From: Phaeosaccion multiseriatum
Taxonomy: Eukaryota > Ochrophyta, other classes
Length of the DNA stretch: 64,000 nt
Assembly: GCA_965112735.1 (NCBI GenBank)
Contig: OZ218954.1
Span: forward strand, 682,001-746,000
Direction of reading: 5' to 3'
The translations under genes were made by a program, and so were the position numbers. Positions 49,561 to 60,066 of the stretch are shown piece by piece. Below the pieces are notes generated by a model. It had not been told where the DNA came from. It ran no database searches and worked only from the letters and a program-made list of their open reading frames with translations. Numbering within the stretch: position 1 is the first letter of the stretch; each line of letters starts with the position of its first letter.

Positions 49561-52415
49561 TTAGGAGGAGCGACGCGCGGGGAAGGCAGTTCCCCAAGGC
49601 CCGTCCACAATGTAATCCTCGTCGCGCACAGAGTCCAGGATGGCGTCGCGCCCCTTGACCGCTTGGCCAGTGGCGCTGTCGAGCTTGAGGCTCTGCGTCT
49701 CGCCGAGGACACCGCTCCACTCCTCCACGCCCTGGTCATTAGGAGAGAGCAGGATGGTGGCGTCGACAACGTGGGCGTGGCAGCGCTCAGCCTCTTGGCG
49801 GTAGTCGATCTGGAAGGCGTAGGTGGAGGTGTTGATGTACACTGAGGCCCAACTGCCGGGGGAGTCGAACAGATCACGGCTAATACGCTTCTCGGCGATC
49901 CAGGCCGAGCACGCTTCGCGGTCCTCCATCGTGTACAGACGAGCCTCAAGCACATCCAGGGCACGAAGGTCGGCGGTGGATGCCGGGTCTTCCTCGTCGA
50001 GCGCAAGACGACGCTGCTTCGCCAAACGGAGCTGCTCCTCCTCCTCCTCGAGACGGTGCATCATGTGCCTGTCTCTCTTGATCTGGCAGGCCCCGACATT
50101 GTTGAACGCCCGGACCGACGCGCCGTTCTCGAGCTCGTATTCACCGGGAGACGTAACCGTTTCCCCATTGATGATCATCTCCAGGGAGCCTTGGCCGAGG
50201 CACGCGTCGCCCTCGCCCGCCGGGCATCCTGGGTTGTACTTGGTCACGTCCTTCACGCCGACATCAATCTCGTACTCCGCCAAGCCGTCCTCAGAAAACA
50301 AGGTGATACCGTGCCGAGTCACATAGGTCTGTGAAAGAGAAACGAGGGGCAGGGGGAAGGCAGGGACCAAGCCGCCCAGAGCCAGAGGAGGGAGTACACG
50401 CACTGTCAAGAGTCACTATCGACTGGCAGGCAACAAGTTGCATGAAATGACAAGAGCTGAGACACCTACCGGCAGGAGCCCATTCTCGCACTCTTCGAAG
50501 ATATGGAGCAGCCAGTTCCACTGCAAGTGGTGCTCGGCGAGTGCGGCGAACCATTTGGCGTGGAGGCCCTTGAACAGGAAGGCTTGGCCCTTAAGACCCA
50601 TCACGACGGGGTCGCTATTGACGCCCGACATGAGCATCGAACAGTCGGTGTTGACACCCGCCGGGCTGAGGAAAAAGGATGGAGGGAGAGCGACGTGTGG
50701 ATGGGGTTAAGAGCACTAGGTTGCATATTGCAGCGGGTGAGAATGATGGCAACGAAATGAGCTTCCATTCTCAGCTTAGCTATAGCTAGCCCATGAGAGC
50801 GAACAAGAAGGCAAGAGGAGGGCCGGAGATCGGAATACATGTGGCTGGCTTGGTGTGTGGCACGTGCGTGAAACAGGCGCAAAGAAGGTGTGACTCTCTC
50901 CCAGCCAGCCATGCCTTGCCAATACTTCGTACCAAAACCCTTTGACCTTTGAAAGCTTACCAACCAGCGATACAGCAGGAGCCGCCCGTAAGAGTCGGCA
51001 GCCCAGAAGAATGGTTATTCTACTTTGATGAGGAGCAGCCAGGCAGTGCGGTGAGCAAGAGGAGGGAGAGGATGCCGGGGCAGGTCGGTCGAGCGTAGCT
51101 ATGAGCGAGGCGTGTGATGATATCATCATGGAGGGATTGCTTTAAACAGCTCAAACATAGTCTAGTAGCTAGGGGCGGGGGGAGGGCGGGGGACAGATGA
51201 GGCAGAAAAGAAGAATAAGAGACAGGGATACCAGGCAGGCAGGTGGGAAAACTTGGCAACAATGTCCATCCATTGGCATACCATCGCTTACCTCCCCACA
51301 CCTAATTCCGTCCGGAGCGCCGGTGGCACTGCAGTCAATGACACAATTCTGGTGGGTGCACACACGGCCGGTCCATCAGCCAGTGAAGAGCGAAGAGTGA
51401 GGGAGAGTACAGTCGACGAGGGGAGCAGAGAGGGAGCGAGGCACAAGGGGCGGGCGGGCGGGCGGGACGCGGGACAGAGGGGGGAAGGAAGCAAGGGGGG
51501 GGGAAGTAGTAAGCAAAACGCAATGAAGTGGGGGGGGGGGACAAGACAACCAAGCAAGGGGGCGGGGTGAAAAACAACCGAGCGAATTCAGTGGCTGGTC
51601 ATGGCTGGCTAAAGCATGCTCCGCGCCCCATCCAGCCATGGCTGCCTGCTGGCTGGTCCAACGCCACCGAACATCATGAGAACGTACGTCAAAAGTGGAT
51701 CCCTTGTTATAGTAACCAGACGAAAAGCCAGGAGCCAGGAAGGGCAGGGAATTGGACCGGCCGGGGCACAAAGAAGAGTGAGCAAAGAAGAGGGGGGAGG
51801 GAGGAGCAGAGGCAGTGGGGGCTGGCTGGGTTAGGCCAAGCAACGTCAAGAGAAAAGAGCCTCACCACCAACTAGCAGCTACTACTAGTAGGCTACCACG
51901 GCAAAACAAAAAACACTTGGCAATTGATTCAGGCAACAACAACAAGCAAGCAACAAGGCAGGCAGGGAGGAGGGAGGGAAGAAGAGGCTGAAGAAGAAAA
52001 GGTTCAAGAGGAGGACGAGCGGGTCGGAGTTGGGGCGGCGAAGGGGGGAGCTCGGCAGGGAGGGGACACTAAGATCCTCAGGCTCAAGATTCGCTCCTCG
52101 GCTCAGGCAGGGGCGGCAGCAACCAAGCAAGCACCAGCCACATGCAGCGAGAGGCCAGGGGGCCGGGGCAGCCAGGCCCAGGCCAGAGCAGCCCGTAGTA
52201 CAGCAGCAGCAGCCAGCAGCGAGTCCCAAACTTACCGCGCATCCAGCGATGCCGCAGAGGAAGGGACTGGCCTGTGTTCCCAAACCCGGTGAACCAGGGT
52301 ACTCAATCAAATGCCACACCGAACCAGAAGAGGTAGTGGCAGTACATGATGTTGTTGCTGCAGAAGGCGCCAACAAGCACCCCAACAGAACGACCAAGAA
52401 AGCCCACCCGTGCAT
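49561..52415 (-). CDS. Secreted Cys-rich protein, copy 3
   Basis: Exons 52236-52415, 51292-51348, 50961-51019, 50470-50665 and 49561-50328. The protein appears identical to copy 2. Intron 1 has a 24-bp insertion at about 52147-52170 and a T to G change near 51211. All splice sites are intact. Confidence 0.8.
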
Positions 52416-52789
52416 ACTTTTACTACGACGACTCCGGTGTGTGTTGTGTTTACCTGGTTATGTAGTGTATTTTGAGTGTGGCTAGTAACAATGGGGCCAC
52501 TGGGTCCCCCCCCCTCTTCCAGGGGTACTACGAATAATTTAGAACAAACCATTGGCCTCCTCAAGAAGTTGCTTCTGAATAATGCGACCATCGGCTCCCC
52601 GCTGGGCTTCTCGGGGGGCTCCGGGCTTCTGGGCCATACTAGTCCCCTCCACGATTCGGGCTTCTGGCTGGCCGCAGCCAGGCCAGCGGTCTGGGCCTGG
52701 GCTTCAGGCTCCTCAGCCAGGGGGGGGGCTCAGGCAGGGGGGCTCATAAAAAAACTGAAAGTTTGGTCAAAATATTTTCCTTCATCCCA
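52416..52789. other. Promoter-side spacer and left flank of element, copy 3
   Basis: Same content as 25891-26264; the left target duplication ATCCCA is at 52784-52789. Confidence 0.45.
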
Positions 52790-53548
52790 TCGGCTCCAGA
52801 CTGGCCTACAAGCCTTATGCTCTAGGCCGGCCATTTTTTCTCCCTAGGCCGGCGGTTCTAGGCCTAGGCCTATCTGATTAGTACCAAGTAATTACGGCCG
52901 GCGCAGCCGGCCTGATTACTGATTATGACCGGCGCCAGCCGGCCTGAGTACTGGCTGATTATGCGTCAGCCGGGGGCTGATTACTGATTACGGCCGGCGC
53001 ACACCGTAATCTTGTCCAGGGTCGAAGGGAGGGAGGGAGGGAGGGAGGGAGGGAGGGAGGGAGGGAGGGAGGGAGGGAGGGAGGGAGGGAGGGAGGGAGG
53101 GAGGGAGGGAGGGAGCGAGGGAGGGAGGGAGGGAGGGAGGGAGGGAGGGAAGGAGGGAGAGAGGGAGGGAGGGAGGGAGGGAGGGAGGGAGGGAGGGAGG
53201 GAGGCAGGGAGTCGACCCTGGACAAGATCATCTGATTCTGATTACGGCCGGCGCAGCCGGCCTGATTACTGATTATGACCGGCGCCAGCCTGTCTGGTTG
53301 CTTACAGTCGGTGACCAGCCGGCCTGATTACTGGATCCGGCCGGGGGCTGATTACTACTGGTTATACGGCCGGCGCACACCGTAATCTTGTCCAGGGTCG
53401 ATAGGACTAGGCCGGGGGGGCTGCGCCAAAAATAGGCCTAGGCCGGGGACCTGCGGCCCCCTCTAGGCCTAGGCCGGGGGCCTGCGGCCCCCCTAGGCCG
53501 GCCGAATTTCGTCTCTAGGCCTAGGCTTCTAGGCCAGTCTGGAGCCGA
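52790..53548. mobile_element. Foldback/MITE-like element, copy 3
   Basis: Shorter version: GGGA tract about 180 bp (53025-53206). The right inverted repeat matches over about 18 bp; target duplication ATCCCA at 53549-53554. Confidence 0.78.
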
Positions 53549-53807
53549 ATCCCAAATGGCCTCTTCTCGTCCCCCGTTACCCGTACAACTTTCTATACCG
53601 ACTAAGGACATCTTGATCTTTCATTTTGTACAGAGATGCATGGGTCATCTCCGACGGGATCACCTGCTTTTGGGCCTCCAAAGTTTAAGACCCACTTTGT
53701 TGCGGTTTAGGGATATTTGGGTACTTTCGAGGCTCAACAGAGACCCTAGAGTGCTTTTTCCGCTGTATGCCCTACTGGCACCCACCAGCGTGTGCCCTCT
53801 TGAAATC

Positions 53808-53861
53808 GGACCCTACTTTAGTGATATGAGCAACTAGTTGGACCCTACTTTAGTGATATGA
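53808..53861. repeat. 22-bp direct repeat at right end of triplication
   Basis: The last 22 bp of the shared unit (53808-53829) recur at 53840-53861 after a 10-bp insert, marking the junction with unique DNA. Confidence 0.85.
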
Positions 53862-54228
53862 TATCATGTGGAGGGGATTTTGATTGGAAGTGGGTTGGAG
53901 GAGAAACGGAACTGAAACTGCAGCATGAAATTGAAACTTGAAATTAGGGCATTGTGTGCGAGCATTGTTACATACGCACACAAAGCAATGGTACGTTGTC
54001 GGTCCATTGTGGAATGAGTGGACGTTGACACATCGTGGGGGCGATGCTGTCCATATGACCGCATGAATCGGAACTCTCATCCCTGAATTTGACCCTGACC
54101 CTGACCCTGGCTGGGACCCTGCGTCGCACGGACAGAGGGGAGGCGCCCCAACAAAGCTCAGCAGAAGAAAACTCGAGCATGTCGACACACAATATCGACT
54201 CTCCCTACGTCTACGACTACTACAACTG

Positions 54229-54261
<33 letters not shown>

Positions 54262-55384
54262 ACGATGATGATGATGATAATGATGCTTCCCTGCTGCTGC
54301 TGCTGCTGGAATGCTCTGGCCAAGCAACACTCCATCCTGCCCGCTCTATCGCGCTGTATCACCAACTGCTGGTGCAGCCGTGGCGGAGGGAGGGAAGCCG
54401 TTGGTGGTCGGGGTTACACAGGCGGTCCGATTAGATGGCAATCTACACTTCTCTCCCCCCCCCTCCTTCCATCCCTCGACTCCCTCTCCCGGTCAGCTTC
54501 CCATCAGGTATCAGAAACTGCTAACACTGTTGCTGTATCACCAACTGCTGCTACCGCTGTTGGATCACCAACTCCTGCTTGCGGCTCCTGCTGCTGCTGC
54601 TGCTGCCGCCACTCATATAAGCGCTGTTTCTCCCCATCCCTCCTTCACGCAGCCAAAACCCATGAATAGTGCGTGAGTGGGTGGGGTGGGGTTCGTGCTC
54701 CATACTGCTGATGCTGGTGATCCACAGCCACGCCATTTGTCACTCAGTCTGGCTGGCTGCTTGCTATCAAGAGGGCAGCACAGAGCAGAGCGAAGCAGAG
54801 CAGTTGGTGACCCGCTGCCCTATGACGACGACGCTCCCGTCCCTCACTTCGCCTTGTTGGGCCAGCCTGTGACCGGACTCCCTTACATATGTACAGAGCA
54901 GGGCAACGCAGTCCAGTTGGTGATACGGGGCGTCGCCTCACCCAGCCTATGATGGGCCTTCCTTATATACAACAGTTGGTGATACGAGGCGTCGACCTCT
55001 CACTTCGTAGTGGGGTTCGTCTTGGTGCTCGTTGTCCAGCGTCCAAGCCAGCCTTTCTCCTCCACTTTTCGCATCTGCAACACCACCGCCTGTGATGGTG
55101 CGGTACGGTACAGCAGTTGGTGATACAGTACATTAGTTGGGCTTTTGGCATAAGAGGCATATGGGTAGGTATGGGATGGAGGTGGAGGTGCAGACATCGC
55201 AATGTGGCAATGTGGGGCATCCAATGTTGGCATCCACACACAGCATCATGTCTCTCTGTAGCCGACGAACCAAAGCCACCACCCAACCACACGCACCTCA
55301 CACACACACCCGTATATATACATACATCACGCACATAAAACAATTACGTAGTGATTCCCATGAGTTAAGAAATACCCAAGGAAA
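53862..55384. other. Spacer with cluster of dispersed motif copies, no gene recognised
   Basis: (CTG)n and (ATG)n runs at 54230-54283. Motif copies: minus at 54351-54372 and 54532-54550, degenerate minus at 54557-54577, plus at 54799-54815, 54914-54928, 54970-54988 and 55111-55128. Two of them sit in a small tandem unit with GGCGTCG after the motif. Short open frames here are Cys/Leu/Ala runs from CTG repeats. A frame around 54820-54900 (PVPHFALLGQPVTGLPYICT) looks protein-like but could not be joined to any exon. Confidence 0.5.
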
Positions 55385-55480
55385 TCAACACGAGGATTTG
55401 TATATATACATACACGCACGTAAAACAATTACGTAGTCTTGAGATGAAATGCCCAAGGAAATACCCAAGGAAATACCTAC
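55313..55480. repeat. Imperfect tandem repeat of about 80 bp at 3' end of carrier gene
   Basis: GTATATATACATACA followed by AAACAATTACGTAGT and CCCAAGGAAAT occurs twice; CCAAGGAAATACC itself is repeated at the donor-like end of the last carrier exon. Confidence 0.7.
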
Positions 55481-56883
55481 CTCATACACAAGGAAGGTGG
55501 TGGCGTGTGCCACGACCGCCCTACAGAGAGTAGGGCCAATGCCTCGATAGAACGCACGGGGGCCGCCCTCGGTCCACACAGCCTTGGCGACTGCACCGAC
55601 TGTGGGTGGATGACGTGTTTGTACAGTTTGCAGTGAGAGGGAGAGCTCGGCTTGGGTGGTGTTACGTACGGAATAGGTGTGATTATTTCTTGGCAGTTAC
55701 AGAGGTAAAGCAGTGAGAAGGCTCCCAACGAATATATATATATAAAACAACACACAACACACACTTGACACGAAACACGCACGAGATAGTGTACATGTAC
55801 TTACATGGCTTGCCACCGCTGACAGATGACTGCATCCGGCTCTTGACCACATCCACCTACAAATGGAGGGAGAGAGGGAAAGGGGAGAGAGAGCAGACAG
55901 GGAGAGAGGGGAAGGGGAGAAAAGAGAGAGAAGAGGAGGAGGAGAGGCGGACACGCCGTTAGGCCGCGTGTGTGAATGAAGCAACGACCCATAACATCAA
56001 TATTCAAGCAAATTCTAGGGCCCCCCTCCCTCCCTTCCTCCCTCCCTCCCTCCACTGCCATGCTCACTGACCGGATAGACAGGTAGCCACGAAGCCACGC
56101 CCGCCGCCGCCCCGGAGAGAGCCACCCTCACAGTTGGCGATGCCAGCACGGGTTCCAAGAGCACCAACGGGGGAGGCAGGGCTGAGCGCTGCTCTTCTTG
56201 TACTCTTTCGGCCAAGCGTGACAACGTCTGTTCGGCGGTGGGAGGAGGAGGAGGAGGAGGAGGAGGAAGAGGAGGAGGAGGAGGAGGAGGCGGAGGCGGA
56301 GGAGGAGGAGGAGGAGGAGGAGGGGGAGGAGGAGGCGGAGGCGGAGGAGGAGGAGGAGGAGGAGGAGGGGGAGGAGGAGGAGGAGGAGGAGGAAGAGGAG
56401 GAGGAGGAGGAGGACGAGGAGGACGAGGACGAGGAGGACGAGGACGAGGAGGAGGAGGAGGAGGAGGAGGAGGAGGAGGAGGAGGAGGAGGAGGAGGAGG
56501 AGGAGGAGGAGGAGGAGGAGGAGGAGGAGGAGGAGGAGGAGGAGGAGGAGGAGGAGGAGAAGGAGGGAGAAGGAGAATGCACGGTGAGCGAGCTTGGGCA
56601 CACCTATCCCATAGATATATACAGACACCATCCACTGCCATAGATACATACAGACATCATCCACTGCCATAGATACATACAGACGGAGTAGGGCTTGATT
56701 CACTGGAATGTACAGTGGATGGCAGTGGATGGCAGTGGATGGCAGTGGGCGCTGTGGGGTTCGAAAACGACGAGGCTAGCAGAAGTGCATAAGCACCGGC
56801 ACCAGAGCAGCACCCTACACATCACAGGAAAGCGTACCTACGCACCCACACAGACGTGTCCACACACACACACACACACATGT

Positions 56884-56936
<53 letters not shown>

Positions 56937-59201
56937 AACACGTAAAGTTACGTACTTGCTTGGACAGCTCGTAAGCGAAGAAGTAGAGACCGTACCCAGG
57001 CACCTGCACAGGAGGAAAGATAGTGCCAGCAAGCGGGCAGGGTGGGAGGGGAGGGAGGGAGGGAGGGAGGGAGCAGACGATGGTTAAGGATGATGCTACT
57101 GAATAGTCCACACACCAACAAAACCAACCAATCAAATCAACCAACCAACCAAATAGACAAACAAACAAACCAATCAATCAATCAACTAACCAACCACCCA
57201 ACCTCAACCAACCTCTCTCGCCAGCGTGGGGCCGAGCCCGAGCCAGAGCCCTTTCCTGAGCCCCTGCTCCTTGATAAGACCTCGTGCACACGCAAGAGAA
57301 CTCGGAAACACAACTCCATCGGACATGCGAGCGTTCTGCATTATCACCTGTGGATGGATGGATGGATGGATGGATGGCAGTGGATGGACGACAGTCGTTG
57401 GATGGCAGTGGGTGGTGATGGTAAGAGGCTTTTTGTAAGTTGAAACTGAAACTGTGATGATATGGTGATATACAGTCATATGTCGTACGCACCTTGACTC
57501 GCTCTACAGGAGTAACGACGAAGGAAGCGAAGAAGCCGCTACCGGCAGCTGAGGTGATGGAAGGGAAGGGAAGAGGAGACAGGCGGTTTGTCCACACACA
57601 CACAGAGAGAGAGAGAGAGGGAGAGAGATCGAGAGAAGAGACAATTGAGGGGGGGGGGGAGCAGGGATAGAGAGGTATATATAGAGATAGAGGCGGACAG
57701 AGGTGGAGGAGAGGGGAGGATAGGAGAGGGAGGAGGACAGAGGAGGGGAGGAGAGGGAGAGAGAGAGGAGGGGAGAGGAGAGGAGAGGAGAAAGAAGAGG
57801 AGTGAAGGAGAGGGAGAGAGAGAGGAGAGAGAAGAGGAGTGAAGGAGAGGAGAGGAGAGGAGAGGAGACAGAAGAGGAGTGAAGGAGGGGAGAGGAGAGG
57901 AGACAGAAGAGGAGTGGAGGAGAGGAGAGGAGAGGAGAGAGAAGAGGAGTGAAGGAGAGGAGAGGAGAGGAGGGGAGAGAGAAGAGGAGTGAAGGAGAGG
58001 AGAGAAGAGGGGAGGGACAGACATTTTGAAATTTCAAACTTCCTTGCCCCTCTTGGGCGTATACCCACCCATACACCTATCCTTCTGCTTAAAGTATGTA
58101 CCCTTAAGTAAGTACCTCCTTACCTGCCAACCCCAGCTGAGGAAGCGTCAACTTGGCGGGAGAATCTGTACCTCCACCCCCCTGCTGCTGCGCAGCCCCC
58201 CCCCCTCCCCGTGCCCCGAATCCATCGACTGCCATCTTTCGTATAACCCCCTGACAGAGGCCGTAGCTAAAGAAGACGGAGCTTTTGATGAAGGCGGCGC
58301 CCGTGACGGGAGATAAAATGCCTCTGTAGAGGGCTCCTGCACCTGTTGGTTGTATTGCAGCAGCGAAAGCGCCATTAGTAAGTCGAGCAGAGCAAAGCAG
58401 CCTTCATAAAATCCATCCTCCCCTCTGCGATTCCCTCTGCCCCCTCTCCCCTCCAACTCACACACACAACGCACTGAAACTGAAACAACACACCTTCACA
58501 ACGCATGAGCTCCATGGCTGAGCCGAGGGCGTTCTTCCTATTTCCTTTTGCTGTTTGCATTCTGTGAGAGGGACGCAGGGATGGGTAAATCGACTTAAGG
58601 AGCAATGCCATGCAAGCTGAAGGATGGGTTGGCCTTTGGTGGCGGACGGACGGTACGTCCCACACATGAGGCGTTTTCGTTGTTCTTTTCCTCCTCCTCC
58701 TCGCACTCCTCCTCCTCCTCCTCCTCCTCCTGTGTTGCATACCTCACGCGCACTGTATCAAGCGGGTACCCTGCGATGACTCCGGCTACCCCCCCCACAG
58801 AGCCTGCTAGCAAGTGCTCTACGATGGATGGCTCATGTCGGACCACAGGAGCCTTTGGTCGCTTTGCTCCTCCCCTCCGTCGGCCTCGCTTCACTTCGGC
58901 GATAGCTTCCTGTGCAGGTGGAGGTGGTGGTGGTGGAGGACGACGAGGAGAAGGGAAAAAAGGGAGTGAGACAAAACAGATCTGGAAATATGGATGCAGC
59001 ACAGTGAAAGCTGGTAGAGCAGAGCGAGAAATCGTGAGAAATCTCTTCATGTAAACATACACTCACCTCCAGGTTTTCATCGGCCTCCAGAAGATCTGCA
59101 GACAACTCGTCTCCATCCAGCTGCGCAACCGAGAAGCGCAGCGAGGTGGCTACGAAGAGGAGCAGTAGCAGAGCAGAAGCCAAACGCCGGAAGGGAAGCA
59201 T
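55385..59201 (-). CDS. SLC25 mitochondrial-carrier family protein with N-terminal signal peptide
   Basis: Six-helix solute carrier. Minus-strand exons: 59067-59201, 58743-58909, 58494-58561, 58124-58342, 57493-57548, 57213-57347, 56956-57003, 56072-56227, 55805-55856 and 55385-55599, in phase to 416 aa. The three carrier signatures are YPLDTVRVR (93-101), TPVERVK (209-215) and YPVDVVKSR (327-335), spaced as three repeats; GIGPTL and GLGPTL follow repeats 3 and 2. Signatures resemble the carnitine/ornithine/basic amino acid branch, but the substrate is unknown. Residues 1-27 (MLPFRRLASALLLLLFVATS then LRFSVAQ) look like a cleavable signal peptide, unusual for this family, followed by an acidic then a basic Arg/Lys/Gly stretch before helix 1. 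The end of the last exon is uncertain: reading through gives VGISLGISLGIS and a stop at 55385, while a donor GTAGGT at 55480 suggests another exon. Confidence 0.85.
56233..56572. repeat. (GAG)n-rich tract in carrier intron 7
   Basis: GAG triplets with GCG, GAC and AGG variants; on the coding strand it is the pyrimidine tract before exon 8. Confidence 0.92.
57560..58015. repeat. (GGAGA)n purine-rich intron of carrier gene
   Basis: GAGAGGAGAGGAG-type repeats, with a unit of about 45 bp containing AGAAGAGGAGTGAAGGAG repeated at least six times. Not coding. Confidence 0.85.
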
Positions 59202-59356
59202 GATTCGGCGTAGTAATTTGGGGTGTGCAATCACAAAAGAAGCCGCAGGGCCAATGAGCTGAAACTATCCGACGGCGGCTGAGGGGCTTTTTGCGGTGGC
59301 CTGAGGTTTTAGCACACAAGCTTTTAGGATCCGTGTACCAAGCGCCACATTGCACC
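59202..59356. promoter_or_regulatory. Shared divergent promoter region (carrier / PES1)
   Basis: 155 bp between the two start codons. No core element is distinct by eye; call rests on arrangement. Confidence 0.5.
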
Positions 59357-59612
59357 ATGGGGAACCGTATCAAGGGAAAGAAGAAGCCAAAAAGCGTCAA
59401 GGCCAAGCTTTCCGCTGGGGCGGGCAGCGCGAGACGGAGATCGCGCATGGGAAAGGAGCAGAAGAAGTAAGGGGCTTTCTGGGGGTGTGGGATAAACTTC
59501 TCTCTCTCTCTCGCATTGCCTTGAACAAAAAAGCTTTCAACCACAGGCTTCTGGCATAAGAAACAGAGAGATACAAGAGAGAGAGGGCGAGAGAGTGAGA
59601 GAGAGAGAGAGA

Positions 59613-59678
<66 letters not shown>

Positions 59679-59996
59679 GAAGAGGGCGTGAGAGTGAGAG
59701 ATTGAGCGAGGAGAGGGTCTTCTCTCTCGGAGAAGAACTCCCCTTGGCCCTGACCCCCACCCCTCCTTGTCCACCCCCACCGCCCTGTTCCTCTCCTCTC
59801 CCGCCTTCACCCCTCAACCACCCCCCCCCCTTGCCTCCCACCCATCCACACACGAACAGAGACCACAGGGGAGCAGCAGCCAATTTCCTCACCCGCGGGC
59901 AGTGCCTCAAGCGCCTCCAGATCACGCTCAAAGACTTCCGGCGGCTCTGCATTCTGAAGGGTATTTACCCCAGAGACCCCTCCAAGAAGGTATGGT

Positions 59997-60066
<70 letters not shown>

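Larger units (their letters stand above)
41501..53829. repeat. Segmental duplication, copy 3 (12.3 kb)
   Basis: Matches copy 2 until 53829, where all three copies cease to align; the following bases are unique. Lacks the junction spacer and minisatellite that end copies 1 and 2. Confidence 0.93.

Noticed and set aside
53850-54365. 171-residue minus-strand frame right of the triplication
   Set aside because: Dominated by poly-Ser, Ile and Gln from CTG/ATG repeats; no family and no plausible exon partners.
59201-59234. Earlier start for the carrier protein at 59234
   Set aside because: The codon there is GTG; the first ATG in frame is at 59201 and directly precedes the hydrophobic leader.
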